A DNA stretch of 64,000 nt from Ophiura sarsii (Eukaryota > Echinodermata > Ophiuroidea > Amphilepidida > Ophiuridae), in the NCBI GenBank assembly GCA_035610835.1, contig CM069454.1, forward strand, positions 496,001-560,000, read 5' to 3'. Positions 31,913 through 43,884 of the stretch are shown here, piece by piece. Each line of letters opens with the position of its first letter. The stretch's first letter is position 1. The notes under the pieces are model-generated. The model saw only the letters and a program-made list of their open reading frames with translations, did not search any database and was not told the origin of the DNA. The position numbers were made by a program, and so were the translations under genes.

Positions 31913-32714
31913 CTGCTTTAGTATACCTTTTTCCTTTTCTTTGTCACTGTACCGATAGAGGGCTCACTCCCCATGGACCGCTCCCCATCCTCTGATCTCA
32001 CCCCGGGAAAAAAAGGTCTACTTGCATTGGATTGACCTCGTTGACCTCCGTATACTTTTACATTAGTGCTCGTCCAAAAATTGGACGCATATGTAATGAG
32101 CAATTTGTTCGCGTGGGGTTCAAAATTAACCAATGGCAGACACGATAAATACGAAGTATATGAATATTTATATACGTCTTCGCAGAGAGACGAATCTTGC
32201 TCACTTGATAAATTCAAAATGTCGATTTTCTGGCACTGTATAGCCGCCGTTTCGATCTAAAATCACGCTTTAGGAGTTATCTTTGACATTGGTCCTCGCC
32301 CAAAATATGTTCCTCATAGATATAGCTACATTTCCGCATATGTGACTATTTCCATGCTATTTCCTATCTTTCAATATCGTGTAATAAAAAACCTTTTTAC
32401 GTTTAAACAGAGACAAATAATTTGATCATTGTTTACGATATAACTAGAGACTCTTACACAGCCACAGAAATACCCCCTTCACGCGTTTCTAGATGTACAA
32501 ACAGCAAATTCAATATTAGCGCGTTATGAAGGGGTGTGATACTATCGTGACGCATAAAAAGCATCGTCCCTAGTAATCCCTAGTGTGCTCAAGCACAGTT
32601 CTTTTGTAAATCCAATGCCAGTAGACCTTGTATTTGGTCGGTTCTCGGATGGGAAGTATCAGGGGGTGTTGTTCGATTGTGTGACAGTGAAATTATACAA
32701 GGTATACGAGTCGA
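31913..32714. mobile_element. ~800-bp inverted-repeat element splitting the minisatellite
   Basis: The left end has GTCTACTTGCATTGGATT (32015) and the right end has its near-complement AATCCAATGCCAGTAGAC (32611). Outer segments (AGTATACC.. and ..GGTATACGAG) also pair. The flanking minisatellite runs in the same direction on both sides, so this is an insertion into the array. Confidence 0.65.
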
Positions 32715-33060
32715 CTAATGTGCGTCAAGCTGATGTGGGTCAAGCCGGTGTGCATTAAGCTGATGTGCGTCAAGTTGAGGTGCGTCAAGCCAGTGTGCAT
32801 CAAGCTGATGTGCGTCAAGTTGAGGTGCGTCAAGCCAGTGTGCATCAAGCTGATGTGCGTCAAGCCAGTGTGCATCAAGCTGAGGTGCGTCAAGCCGATG
32901 TGCGTCAAGCCGGTGTGCATCAAGCTGATGTGCGTCAAGCTGAGGTGCGTCAAGCCGGTGTGCATCAAGCTGATTATGCGTCAAGCTGAAGTGCGTCGTG
33001 CTGATGTGCATCAAGCTGATGTGCATCAAGCTGATCCGCTCCAAGCTGTTCCGCGTCAAA
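32715..33060. repeat. 15-bp minisatellite, right block
   Basis: About 23 units of the GTGCGTCAAGCTGAT family, with GTGCGTCAAGCCGGT and GTGCGTCAAGTTGAG subtypes. The first units resemble the last units of the left block. Confidence 0.92.
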
Positions 33061-33959
33061 CTTGTCATATCTGTGTCAAGTTTACTGTACCAAGGATAAG
33101 ATATTCTGCTCTCTTGTTGTCTTATATGAATATTTGTGCCTTTGGATGTATATATATATATATATCCGTGGGCTTTTATGGGGTTTACATTTTGTTAACA
33201 GTGCAAACCAATGTCACTGAGAATTTTAATTAAGTAAGCACAAAACAACTTAACCTGGTCTAGAATGAAGAATGTCATATATAAAGGATATTTTTTTTAT
33301 GGATGGAAGAGCTCACTCTGCATTAGTAATGGATAAGGGCAATATGTTAGTAATGGATCTTATAAGGGCAATGCATGTTATTGTTTTATTAGCCTAATCA
33401 GTTAATTTTTAATAATGGACTAATTTTTCATCTATAGAGATACCTTGCTAACAGACCTGTGAGTTTCGAATAGAGTGAACAACTTAATTTAATTTATTCC
33501 ATGTTAGCATTATGAATTTTTTCGTAGAAAAATTCCAGAATGGAAACTTACTATTTTTCCATACGGTTTTCAACAACATGTCTGTTGTCTTCCTCAGTGG
33601 ATCGTGTTTGATCAGAGCTAGTGTTTCTAGTCTGTTTCTTGATGACGTCATCAGAAGTTGATGATGACGTACTCTGGATAAGAGTTAGGATGACTGAGTT
33701 GGCGTGTTAGCATTTTTTTTAGAATGCATATATACCTTCCCCTCTCCTTAACTAAATACAGTTAGCTTGAAAGACTTATCGATCAAGCGAAACATCTTGC
33801 TATTTTCTCTTAGATTTATCTCTGGCTCTAGTGATTACACAGTATATTATATCATGATAGGCTTGATTTCAACCATAGGATATTTTTACTATCATTATGG
33901 CTGGAAAAGAATCATGTGATATCGTGATATAAAACAAATATTGAATGCTGTTTGCTTGT
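33061..33959. other. gene-free stretch, possible Penelope-like 3' remnant
   Basis: No gene recognised. On the minus strand 33535-33600 reads like CTGAGGAAGACAACAGACAT. On the plus strand 33763-33804 has a GCTTGA/TCAAGC stem followed by GAAAC. Both are reminiscent of Penelope-like element termini, but the match is weak. Confidence 0.3.
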
Positions 33960-34220
33960 GCACTCGGTCAAAATCTTCCTTGACCCAATGGTATTTGGGA
34001 AGCTGCCTTGAAAAATCGTGGATGTTGTTCATGTGTGTTTATGTCGCAACTTGGCGCTGATTTAGTCGAGTCGTGGCGCGCCTAACAGGCGACCTCCTCA
34101 TCTCTAGCTGCTGCCTGTTGCATTGTTAAGTATGATTCACCAGCAGCAAAATTACAGCGCTTTGAGCCCATTGGAAAAGGCGCTATATACATACTGATAT
34201 ATTATTATTATTATTATTAT
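33955..34220 (+). repeat. SINE-like interspersed repeat ending in ATT microsatellite
   Basis: Contains TTCCTTGACCCAATGGTATT, ATTACAGCGCTTTGAGCCCA and GCGCTATATA, then an (ATT)n tail. An inverted copy lies at 44790-45060 with the same blocks complemented. Confidence 0.8.
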
Positions 34221-35466
34221 TTGGATGAATCCATTAAACTTGGCTTTGCCTCGTGCAATGGAAAAATAATATTGTATACTATTACAATCAACAAGAGAAC
34301 AACTTCTTTTCTTTGCATTTCACAAAAACTAAAATAAATAATATTTGTAATATGGGTCAAAATTGGAAACATGTCTGAAATGGATCAGAATTATCTATAG
34401 GAGTTCAATCTCGTGTTTTTGGTTCATTGTTTGACAATAAAATTAAGAAACAAACCAAAATTGTAGAATTCTGCAACATTTATTCCATTAAAATGCGATC
34501 GAAAGGTCATTTATTGAATTTATTCAATACATTTACTATTTTGATTCTGTTTTTCACTCAACCATTTCCACACATACATGTATCAAACCATTTTGGCAAA
34601 CTTCAATCCATTTTGACTCATTTTAATTGAGATTCAGAAAGTTTCCATTAAGATTTATATAATCCAGCCAGTATTATTATATTATGAGTTTAAGTTGTAT
34701 TCATGACTTCATATAAAATGCATAACTATGATTTTTCTTTTGACATTGGTTACTGTTTACTGTATAAACGGTGTCATTAAATGATTTACCACTATGATGT
34801 ATCCAAATTACCACTCGGCATGTTTCCGAGTACAGCTGTTTCTAGGTACTCCGGCGGATCCACCTTCATGGTCCAGCATGTTTCCACTTTTTTTTTGCCT
34901 TAATTCATGGGACATGGTCACGATTATAATGTATACTCGTATAAGATGTTGCTGTAAAATGCATTGTTATGCTAATGAAATATATGCAGAGTAAGATGAA
35001 ATATGTACAGCAATACATTGATTTCCTATAGAGTGTTCAGTTATTTAGTAGTTGTCGTGTGTTCACATCAATGCAATAGGTTGTCACCATTCAGTAGTGC
35101 ACCAACTGCCCAATTTGAAACTGGCCTCTATAGCTGAATTCGCATCTAACAGGGAATTTCCACCCATCGAACTCTTGGTGTGTTAGGCCCAATGAATACA
35201 AAAGTAGTTTCTTGTCCCCTTGCGCATACTTTTTCAGGAATTCGGTAATGTTCATTTTTCTTCTTTCATAACTTGGTTACTTCAGGTAATTATTTTAATA
35301 ATTATACAATACTAAAAGTATTGTTAATAATTATACAATACTTACAAGTATTGTTGGCAAAGGTCCTCACATTGCTCATACTTCGCCAGGTTGAAGATCT
35401 TTGGTAGCATGTTAGAATAACAAGAATAATTGTTTAATCTACAAAATACAGCATGGCAACCTAAGA
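34221..35466. other. gene-free stretch
   Basis: No gene recognised. It contains a small AT-rich imperfect duplication (TTAATAATTATACAATACT, near 35290 and 35325). Confidence 0.4.
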
Positions 35467-35685
35467 ATTCCATTTCCACAACAAGTCATCCCTGCTCCTC
35501 TTCAATCAACACGCAATAGCCATGCATTCAAGAAACAAGTGGTTTATGCTTCCATCAACGCATACAAGTACTCTTTTTTCATCAGAACAATACCAGTTTG
35601 GAATGGATTACCAGGCAGCGCAGTTGTAGCACCATCTGTGAGGATGTTCCAAACAGCAGCACTCTCCACCCTCAGGACCGTGTAA
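35467..35685 (+). pseudogene. CR1-like RT C-terminal fragment
   Basis: 73 codons including the stop: IPFPQQVIPAPLQSTRNSH and then YKYSFFIRTIPVWNGLPGSA followed by VRMFQTAALSTLRTV and TAA. This matches the conserved end of non-LTR RT proteins (R..R..F.....Y..SFF.RT...WN.LP). It is a 5'-truncated insertion. Confidence 0.8.
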
Positions 35686-36727
35686 CTTGCTACATGGTCT
35701 TTTTTTAATTGTCCTGTATATATTGTGGATTTTTACCCGCACTTGGTACACCCATGCACCTTGACATCACCCGCTGTAATAGTTGGTCATCCGACTCTAG
35801 CGGCCACCAAATTGAAGAAATTAAAGAATTGAAGATCTATCACTCGTTGCATTTTAGATATTAGGCATTTTGGGGAAAAAATAAAACGGCTTTGCTTTTC
35901 TTGGGTCGTCCGAGGTCAAAGGTCGTCTAAGGGTCGAATTTTCAAAGTTTGTCCGATCGGGCTTTATGCATGCATTCTACAAACCACCAAACCCGAGAAC
36001 CGGCAAACCCGGGTGACCACGTAGTCACTAATAATAGCAGAAAGGCAAGTTAGCAGTGAACAATAACCGTAGGTCAACAAAAACGAACCGCGCAATTTCG
36101 AACTGCGCGCTTTGGGTACTAACACAGACATTACAGAATCGTTCCACCATACGCTGGGTCATCGTGTGTATTGACATTACTGTATAATAATAAACGAACT
36201 CGTCGCCCATTGAAATACATCTATTTTTACCTGTGGTAATTTCGTGAAATTGTATTTTTTTATAACTTTTATTTAGTTTTAGTTAATATCGGTTTTCAAA
36301 CTAAAACACCCTATGACAGGGTCCTTATTTCGCCTTCGGAATCCGATATCAGAATTACCGGAATTACAAATTTTATTCGGTGAAAATTTAAATTGGCGAC
36401 TATTTTGAGGGCTTTTCTCCGTTTCATTACAGAATCGTTAAGATGATTAAGCGCAATTAAGCAACGTATTTTGCTCAACATTTTAGCAGTGTATATATTT
36501 GCGAAAATAATAACTGCATCAGTGACCAGTCTGCAAATACAATCAAGGTAACTCATCTGCTGTGATAGTATTATAATAACTCACCGAACAAGAATCCAAC
36601 CATTTCAGCACTAACTGCCTGTCAAAATCAATTTATATATAGAGCCTTGTAGAGGGTCAATTTACGGTCAATGTATGGCTTATAGGCTTATAATGTTCAA
36701 ACGAGTTTATGTTTTCGAATTGTAATC
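35686..36727. other. gene-free stretch
   Basis: The first ~130 bases may be retrotransposon 3' UTR. I recognise nothing in the rest. Confidence 0.35.
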
Positions 36728-37330
36728 TTACTGGGGGGGACTCACTATTAGTCTATACTATGATACTTTAATCCTACTTGGTAATTTAATTTTGATCTTA
36801 CTAGGGGACTCACTATTAGTCTATACTATGATACTTTAATCCTACTTGGTAATTTAATTTTGATCTTACTAGGGGACTCACTATTAGTCTATAGTATAAT
36901 ACTTTAATCCTACTTGGTAATTTAATTTTGATCTTACTAGGGGACTCACTATTAGTCTATATTATGATACTTAATCCTACTTGGTAATTTAATTTTGATC
37001 TTACTAGGGGACTCACTATCAGTCTATATATATTATGATACTTTAATCCTACTTGGTAATTTAATTTTGATCTTACTAGGGGACTCACTATTAGTCTATA
37101 CTATGATACTTTAATCCTACTTGGTAATTTAATTTTAATCTTACTAGGGGACTCACTATTAGTCTATATTATGATACTTTAATCCTACTTGGTAATTTAA
37201 TTTTGACCTTACTAGGGGACTCACTATTAGTCTATATTATGATACTTTAATCCTACTTGGTAATTTAATTTTGATCGTACTAGGGGACTCACTATCAGTC
37301 TATATGATGATACTTTAATCCTAACTTGAT
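36728..37330. repeat. 68-bp satellite, ~9 copies (duplication copy A)
   Basis: Unit: CTTACTAGGGGACTCACTAT, then TAGTCTATA.TATGATACTT, TAATCCTACTTGGTAATTTA and ATTTTGAT. It is highly regular. Confidence 0.93.
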
Positions 37331-37683
37331 AAAACAACCATGTTTAGGTTGGTTGGTTACTTGGTACTTTCAAGACAGTGAATGTTTCATTTCAGGCTAA
37401 CACGAATTGTATTCATAATTATTGTGTCAAATGTAGGGGTATAACAAAGTCCAGGTTTGCCTGCCAACTTTAGGGGGTGAGCGTAGGAGGTGTTGCTGAA
37501 CTAAACTAGGGTTCTTTGGTATCCCATATATAGATCACTTTTCCCATAATGATAAGCGTTTCAGGGTTCCTACGTACCTATCTGTTAAAACAACGAGAGG
37601 GGGAATTCTTCCAATATATGTATGCCTATAAGATTATAACATTGAAAAGATTTGAAGAACTCAAGCCAATGTTTTATTTATTG

Positions 37684-38094
37684 TATTGCTTGTTTGTTTG
37701 TTTGTTTGTTTGTTTGTTTGTTTGTTTGTTTGTTTGTTTGTTTGTTTGTTGGTTAGTTGGTTGGTTGGTTGGTTGGTTGGTTGGTTGGTTGGTTGGTTGG
37801 TTGGTTGGTTGGTTGGTTGGTTGGTTGGTTGGTTGGCTGGTTGGTTGGTTGGTCGTTGGTTGGTTGGTTGGTTGGTTGGTTGGTTGGTTGGTTGGTTGGT
37901 TGGTTGGTTGGTTGGTTGGTTGGTTGGTTGGTTGGTTGGTTGGTTGGTTGGTTGGTTGGTTGGTTGGTTGGTTGGTTGGTTGGTTGGTTGGTTGGTTGGT
38001 TGGTTGGTTGGTTGGTTGGATGGTTGGTTGGTTGGTTGGTTGGTTGGTTGGTTGGTTGGTTGATTGGTTGGTGTTCCAGCGAGGGGAATTCCCC

Positions 38095-38132
<38 letters not shown>
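37684..38132. repeat. (TTTG)n/(TTGG)n microsatellite and poly-C tract
   Basis: 37684-37750 is TTTG repeats, about 37750-38070 is TTGG repeats, and 38093-38132 is almost pure C. The counterpart in copy B (54587-54700) is much shorter, so this is a copy-A expansion. Confidence 0.95.
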
Positions 38133-38289
38133 TTCCCTCACCCCACCCAATGTCAATAGAGAGCCATTATATAGCCATCACTTCAACCCTTTTGCCATGA
38201 TAAGCGTTTCAGGGTTCTTACGTACCTTATCTTTTAAAACAGGGTTCCTACGTACCTTATCTTGGGGAATTCTCCCCCGATATATTTAA

Positions 38290-39797
38290 TTTATAGTCTC
38301 AGTTTAACGTAAAAAATAATAAGGAACTCAAACTACAAATCGCGTAATCCGAGAATCGCGCCATCTAGTTGTTATTGTGGTCATTATAATCATATTCAAT
38401 CATTTATCAGCCTCATGGAAGAATCCTCGGACTTTCTGATTATTGCTAAGACAATCCCGACTATGGCCATCTGTGAAGCAATACATCAGGTATGTTGATA
38501 ATCATTACGGAGGTTTAAACTAGACAAACAAACCAGATGTTTATACTCACACATTTATGTCTCATCTTCTACTCATCGGAGGATGTTATCGGAATGGTAC
38601 TCAATCAACTTTGACGAGAAGTTTGATGACATGGAGAACATTCAACTTCCGTCGTCAAAGTTGATGACAAAATTGACTCAATACGTAATGTCTCCTCTTT
38701 TTCTCATCTCCACTGCTTCTCTGACTTCTACAGGTTTCAACATTATAATTAGGCCGTTCCTAAATTACATTTCAGATGCCGTTTGTTTTGTCTAATTTGC
38801 TCTAAATATGCTCGATTAAAGTTGATTACAGAAACTCAAATGACTGCTCTATTTATGCTCTTCGACATCCAGTCGCGGAAAAGATGCAAGTCAACCACTA
38901 GAAGACATCAGATCTGTATCTTTAAAGAAAATAAAAGAATTGAACAAACCAGTCGCTCGATAGCTGATAAAACCAGACTTTAATTTGATCTCTTAAGCAC
39001 ATAAAGTACAGGGAGGTTATTTAACTTAGCAATACCATTTATGTCTACATGTAGATCAATAACCAAATCGAGGAAACATTTTTTCAACAAATTGCTTTGA
39101 TGATTGACATTCGGATTCTCACTTCACTTTAAAGGGGTACTAAGAGATGCGTTAAAGGCTGCGCCCTCAATTTGGATAAAACCTGGGATTTCTACATGTT
39201 TAAAATGTCATTACATACACAAACTTAGAGCTGTAAGAATTAAGAAAAATCAGCCGTCTTTGTGCAAATATTCCATCCCCGTCTCGGACAGCATTTTATG
39301 GTAAACAGCCTTACACTATTTTTCTTTTCGATTCAAATTACATACGATATCGATATCACATAGAGGGCGGGTTTTTTTCTTTAAAGTTTCAATAAATGAT
39401 CAATTATAATGATTATCTTTAATGTTAAGTAAATTGTGTAAAAACAAAAATGTTAAACATCTCTTAGTACACCTTTAGAACTCATATCACTACCGCTAAC
39501 GAACATTTTACCGCGTCACATCAGGCATGCCTCATGATGCGATCACTATGACATTTGTCATGTGCTAGTGATGTTTAACTATGTTTTTATAAAGTTATGT
39601 TTTACTAAGGTACCATTATTAAATGTGTAAGAGCGCTATATAATTGCTCATTGTTATGTTATGTTACTGTGCAGTGCATACAGGTGAATATACATGTTTC
39701 TACTTCTCCTAAAGTCTGAACATAGTGTTTAGTTAAATATATACAAAGTGCGGAGGGTATAAGAAGTCATAATTGTTGTATTCCATTCGATAGACAG
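38290..39797. other. 3' flank of the receptor gene; contains a TTTAAAGGGGTACTAAGAG MITE
   Basis: No gene recognised. 39130-39475 has inverted ends TTTAAAGGGGTACTAAGAGA and TCTCTTAGTACACCTTTAGA, a small MITE shared with copy B (55692-56044), so its insertion predates the duplication. Confidence 0.65.
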
Positions 39798-42700
39798 TCA
39801 CGCATTAACAACAGCATTATCAGTGTTTCGTTTTTGTACATAATCATATATTGCTGTTGCTAAAGAATATAGAAATGGATTGATAGCAGAATTAATGGGC
39901 AGTACAAACGTTACAATCCATGTATAGGTGAAAGGTGATACTGTAGTACCCCCACTCTGTACAACGATAGACAATATGATGATAGGTAACCAGCACATCA
40001 TATCAGTAAGGACAATAACGCTTATCTTAATAGCCATTTTTAGTTCCTCCTTTTGAGTTTGATTTCGCCCTGCTTGTTTTGCTGTTTGTCGCGCTGTGAT
40101 GAATATACCGATGTAGCAACACGTTATTCCCACCATGCATATCAAATTGATAATGCAAAATAACGCTATACCAAAATACATACCTGGTCTAGTGCCAACT
40201 ACTGTTTTAAAATGGATAATAATGTATTTTTCATCTTCTAAGCCAATCAGACGGGAACGATCCTTAAATATGTTGCTTCTAGAAAGCGGGAGTCCAGTAC
40301 ACACCTCAGATACATCATACAAATCAGGATCAATCTCTGGCAAAATGGTTGAAATAATACTCAATATTACCGCGAAACACCAGAGGCCTGCAATGACTAA
40401 CCTAACTGAGCTTGTGCCTAATCTCTTAGTGCTAAATGTATATTTGATGCCCATATACCTGTCTACGCTTAGCAGAGTAATGAAGAAGACAGACGCTTCG
40501 CTTGATAAGATAGATAGCGCCCCAGCTACTTTACATGTAATGCTTGATCTCCATAATTCAGAGGGAAAATAGTTAAGGTAGAAATAATACATATCTGCTG
40601 AAGCTATCAACAGCATATATATACCCATGAACAGATCTGAGATTGACAGATTTGAGATTATTAAATATTGTACTTTGCTAGTATCGTTACGGTGAATGTA
40701 ACGGTAATACAAAACGCACGTGTTACTGATAATTGCAAACATTCCTAAAATCCACATACATGATCTTTGAATCGGATTCGAAAGTAATCTGCCACATGTC
40801 AGAAATTGAGAACGTGGAATATTAGCATTACATGTTGCTGCTTCTATAAAGCAACAAGTAGCAGCATAGTCGACAAAAATATTTACTCTTTTTCTGAAAT
40901 GTCTAAAAGACTTGACATTTACCATATGCAGCTTGTTTTGTCTTAGATCAACAGTGTCAAGATAAGGCATTGGGTTATTCAAAAAATAAAATCCCGAATC
41001 AAAATCATTGAACTTATTGTTAGATAAATCGAGATAATCTAAGTGTTTCATGTTTTGAAATAGCCCACGCTGGAAATTCGACAGCCTATTTGTGGAAAGC
41101 GAAATATAGCCCAGATTGTTGTACTGCACTGATGAGTTCAGCTGAAATAGAACTAGATCGTTGTGACTAAAATCAATGTAATTGAGTTCGCTATTTGACA
41201 TTAACACCAATGAATCAACAATTGTAATTTTATTGTTGGACAGATATAGCAATGCTAAGTTGGTTAGTCCGTCTAATGAATGCGAGTGAAGTGTCTCAAT
41301 TTTATTGTTTGATAGATCTAACACTGTCAGACTGAAAAGGGCTCCAAACTGTCGAGAATATAACTTTACAATTTCATTATGGGACAGATAAAGATATCTC
41401 AGGCTTTTAAGCGTGCCAAAAAGCTGTGAGTCTAGCTCAATAATATAATTCCTGGTCATATTAAACTTGATCATGTTTGTAAGCGCATTAAATGATTGGG
41501 GGTGTAGCTTCATAATTGTATTGCCTGCTAGTGAAAACGTTTTTAAATTGTTAAGACATGCAAATGACTGAGGGGACAGCTCCACAATTTTATTGTTGGA
41601 CAGATCTAACTGGACTAGTATTTTCAGCTCTTCAAACTGCTGGGAATGTACATCAACAATATCATTGTTCTTTAAATCTAAATCAACAAGGTTACTAACC
41701 CCTTTAAATTGCAGTTTGTACAGCTTCACAATATTATTGTTAAACAAATATAACGATTTCAGGGCGTTAAGCGACTCAAACTGCTGCACGTATATCACTA
41801 CAATTTTATTTTTAGATAAGTCTAAAGTTATCAAATTAGACAAAGTATGAAACTGCTCCGCATGTAGCTCCTCAATATTATTGTTGGATAGCACTAAATG
41901 CATCAGGTTTGTAAGCGCATTAAACAGCAATGGGTGTAGTTCCGCAATGTTATTGTCAGATAAGTTTAGCTCCCAAAGATGTGGGAGTGCGTTAAACAAC
42001 TCTAGGTGTAGTTCAATGATATTATTGCTGGATATATATAGCCGCACTAGGTTTGTAAGCGTTTCAAACTGTTGCGGATGTAGCTCTACAATATTATTGT
42101 TTGACATATCTAACTGTTTCAGGCTTGAAAGCGCTTTAAACAGCTGTGGGTGTAGTACGTTAATAGTATTGTTGAACATAATGAGGTTTCTCAAGTTTGA
42201 AAGGGCTTCAAACTGTCCCGGGTGCAATTCTACAATGGTATTGTAAGACAAATCTAGCTTTTTCAGGTTTATAAATGCTTGAAACTGCTCGGGGTGTAGC
42301 TCTTCAATGTTATTTCTGGACAGATCTAATTGTTCAATATTTGAAATATTTTCAAACTGCTGTTTGTGTAATTCCGAAACAATATTGTCGGACAGCTGCA
42401 ACACCGACAGTTTTGTGAGCGTACGAAACTGATGTGGTTTGATATCCTCAATAATATTGCAATCCAAAAATAATAATTGCAGATGTACAAGTGCTTCAAA
42501 CTGTTGTTGGTGCAACTCTACAATATTATTTCCGGACAGGCGTAACAATTTCAGGTTTGTAAGCGCATCAAACTGCTGTGGGTGGAGTTTTGCAATAAAA
42601 TTGTCGGCCAAATCTAACCAATATAAGGTACTCCAAGATAAACCTGAAAATGCCTGAGGCTCTATTCCATGAAGGCCAGTATAACTCCAAGATAATGATC

Positions 42701-43535
42701 TTAGGTAGGTAGGTAAGGCAGGTAGTGTGCCGTTGAAAATGAGAAGCTTGACGCTTGACGACTCCGAGAAGCTTAATGACTCCGAGTTGTAGCTCGACAA
42801 CTCCGAGAGGCTTGACGACTCCCAGTTGAAGCTTGACAACTCCGAGAAGCTTGACGACTCCCAGTTGAAGCTTGACAACTCCGAGAAGCTTGACGACTCC
42901 CAGTTATAGTTCGAGTATTTGCTGATGTCTGACGGATAAAGTTCCGAGTCGAATTCGCTTGGCGACTGAAAGGCTTTGTTGAAGTGGAAGCTTGACGACT
43001 GCATGTCTGCGTTGAAACTCGTCGAATTAGAGTGAGGGTTGAAGTTTGACCACGTAGGGCATGCGTTGTATGTACCTTCAGATTCCATGCTCGATTTAGT
43101 GAAAACATAGTCTGCGCGGGAGCTTGTCATCTCAGAGTTGAGAATCGAGCTTGCCATATCAGAATTTGATTTTAGGCTTGCTATATTCACATCTGAGGTC
43201 AAGCTTGACATATCAGAGTGTAAATTACGACTTGTCATGATATTTTCTTCCAATGGGTTTAAAAAACCTGATGGATACATCAACTGTAATCGGGATGATG
43301 TGCCATTAAGACAAGTTATTATCATTTCATCATTACCCAATGTGCATATGCAATCAATTGGGCAATAGAATTGGATCGAGAAAGCAACGACCCATTCTAA
43401 GCAATGTTGCCTAACTGGAATAACATCCAAGTTTAGACAGTCAACCGTGCAATTTAGAGACCATTCCTGAATACCAAGAACACTAGACCAATTCGATACT
43501 AGCAGGATAATTACACATTTTAAGTACTCCATCAT
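39798..43535 (-). CDS. LRR-containing class A GPCR (LGR/RXFP-like), copy A
   Basis: 1245-aa single-exon receptor, probably plasma-membrane. Signal peptide is about 1-21 (LKCVIILLVSNW core). Cysteines at 58, 62, 64 and 75 (CPIDCIC) form an LRRNT-like cap. Residues 85-262 are Ser-rich, with 13-residue repeats NWESSSFSELSSF. About 24 LRRs follow (277-880, LDLSNNNIVELHPQQFEAL type), then a Cys hinge ending CGRLLSNPIQRSCMWILG. The 7TM domain is about 925-1228: NLSISDLFMGIYML in TM2, Cys1001 and Cys1079 for the extracellular disulfide, DRY at 1025, CWLP at 1181, NPFLY at 1219. The C-tail is short. This resembles type C LGRs/RXFPs and molluscan GRL101, but no LDLa module is visible. The ligand is unknown. 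Confidence 0.92.
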   Translation of the reverse strand: MMEYLKCVIILLVSNWSSVLGIQEWSLNCTVDCLNLDVIPVRQHCLEWVVAFSIQFYCPIDCICTLGNDEMIITCLNGTSSRLQLMYPSGFLNPLEENIMTSRNLHSDMSSLTSDVNIASLKSNSDMASSILNSEMTSSRADYVFTKSSMESEGTYNACPTWSNFNPHSNSTSFNADMQSSSFHFNKAFQSPSEFDSELYPSDISKYSNYNWESSSFSELSSFNWESSSFSELSSFNWESSSLSELSSYNSESLSFSESSSVKLLIFNGTLPALPTYLRSLSWSYTGLHGIEPQAFSGLSWSTLYWLDLADNFIAKLHPQQFDALTNLKLLRLSGNNIVELHQQQFEALVHLQLLFLDCNIIEDIKPHQFRTLTKLSVLQLSDNIVSELHKQQFENISNIEQLDLSRNNIEELHPEQFQAFINLKKLDLSYNTIVELHPGQFEALSNLRNLIMFNNTINVLHPQLFKALSSLKQLDMSNNNIVELHPQQFETLTNLVRLYISSNNIIELHLELFNALPHLWELNLSDNNIAELHPLLFNALTNLMHLVLSNNNIEELHAEQFHTLSNLITLDLSKNKIVVIYVQQFESLNALKSLYLFNNNIVKLYKLQFKGVSNLVDLDLKNNDIVDVHSQQFEELKILVQLDLSNNKIVELSPQSFACLNNLKTFSLAGNTIMKLHPQSFNALTNMIKFNMTRNYIIELDSQLFGTLKSLRYLYLSHNEIVKLYSRQFGALFSLTVLDLSNNKIETLHSHSLDGLTNLALLYLSNNKITIVDSLVLMSNSELNYIDFSHNDLVLFQLNSSVQYNNLGYISLSTNRLSNFQRGLFQNMKHLDYLDLSNNKFNDFDSGFYFLNNPMPYLDTVDLRQNKLHMVNVKSFRHFRKRVNIFVDYAATCCFIEAATCNANIPRSQFLTCGRLLSNPIQRSCMWILGMFAIISNTCVLYYRYIHRNDTSKVQYLIISNLSISDLFMGIYMLLIASADMYYFYLNYFPSELWRSSITCKVAGALSILSSEASVFFITLLSVDRYMGIKYTFSTKRLGTSSVRLVIAGLWCFAVILSIISTILPEIDPDLYDVSEVCTGLPLSRSNIFKDRSRLIGLEDEKYIIIHFKTVVGTRPGMYFGIALFCIINLICMVGITCCYIGIFITARQTAKQAGRNQTQKEELKMAIKISVIVLTDMMCWLPIIILSIVVQSGGTTVSPFTYTWIVTFVLPINSAINPFLYSLATAIYDYVQKRNTDNAVVNA

Positions 43536-43884
43536 AATTATGTATTGGTCTTGTCGTAGATGCTATCGCGAACAACAGATACCTGATACTCGTTGTTTAT
43601 GATTACAAACCTCCTCGCTCGTTGCAAACACGTTTTCTCATCTATCGCTTTTCCTGTCAAGAAGATTCAATAATGGAGTAGTAGTAGTGGTATGGGTCAT
43701 TCCATACATCAACACCGAAGACTGCTGAAAATTGTTCTAAATTGCAATCACGAATACAGCGTTAAATATGGTACTGTGTGCACTGCTAGTGATGAAAGTC
43801 ACGCCTTTTTCTTTTCGACGACACCAAATCACGTGAGAGATTTGCTCTGCTCCACACGATTTCCTATTGCCATACACGATAAAG

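Noticed and set aside
32693..33233. Several overlapping repeat proteins (CVKLMCVK, HTGLTHISL)
   Set aside because: A 15-bp minisatellite is open in many frames on both strands. No start context, splice signals or homology.
36728..37330. CRISPR-like regular repeats
   Set aside because: The units are contiguous with no unique spacers, and the context is an animal genome. This is a satellite.
37549..38289. A 246-aa frame rich in WLVG repeats, and NQPT repeats on the other strand
   Set aside because: It is translation of a (TTGG)n microsatellite and poly-C. The duplicate locus at 54.6 kb lacks the expansion and has no corresponding frame.
42773..43108. Plus- and minus-frame ORFs overlapping the receptor Ser-rich region (also at 59364-59732)
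   Set aside because: They are shadow frames of the Ser-rich repeat coding sequence. The receptor frame is long and has recognisable domains.
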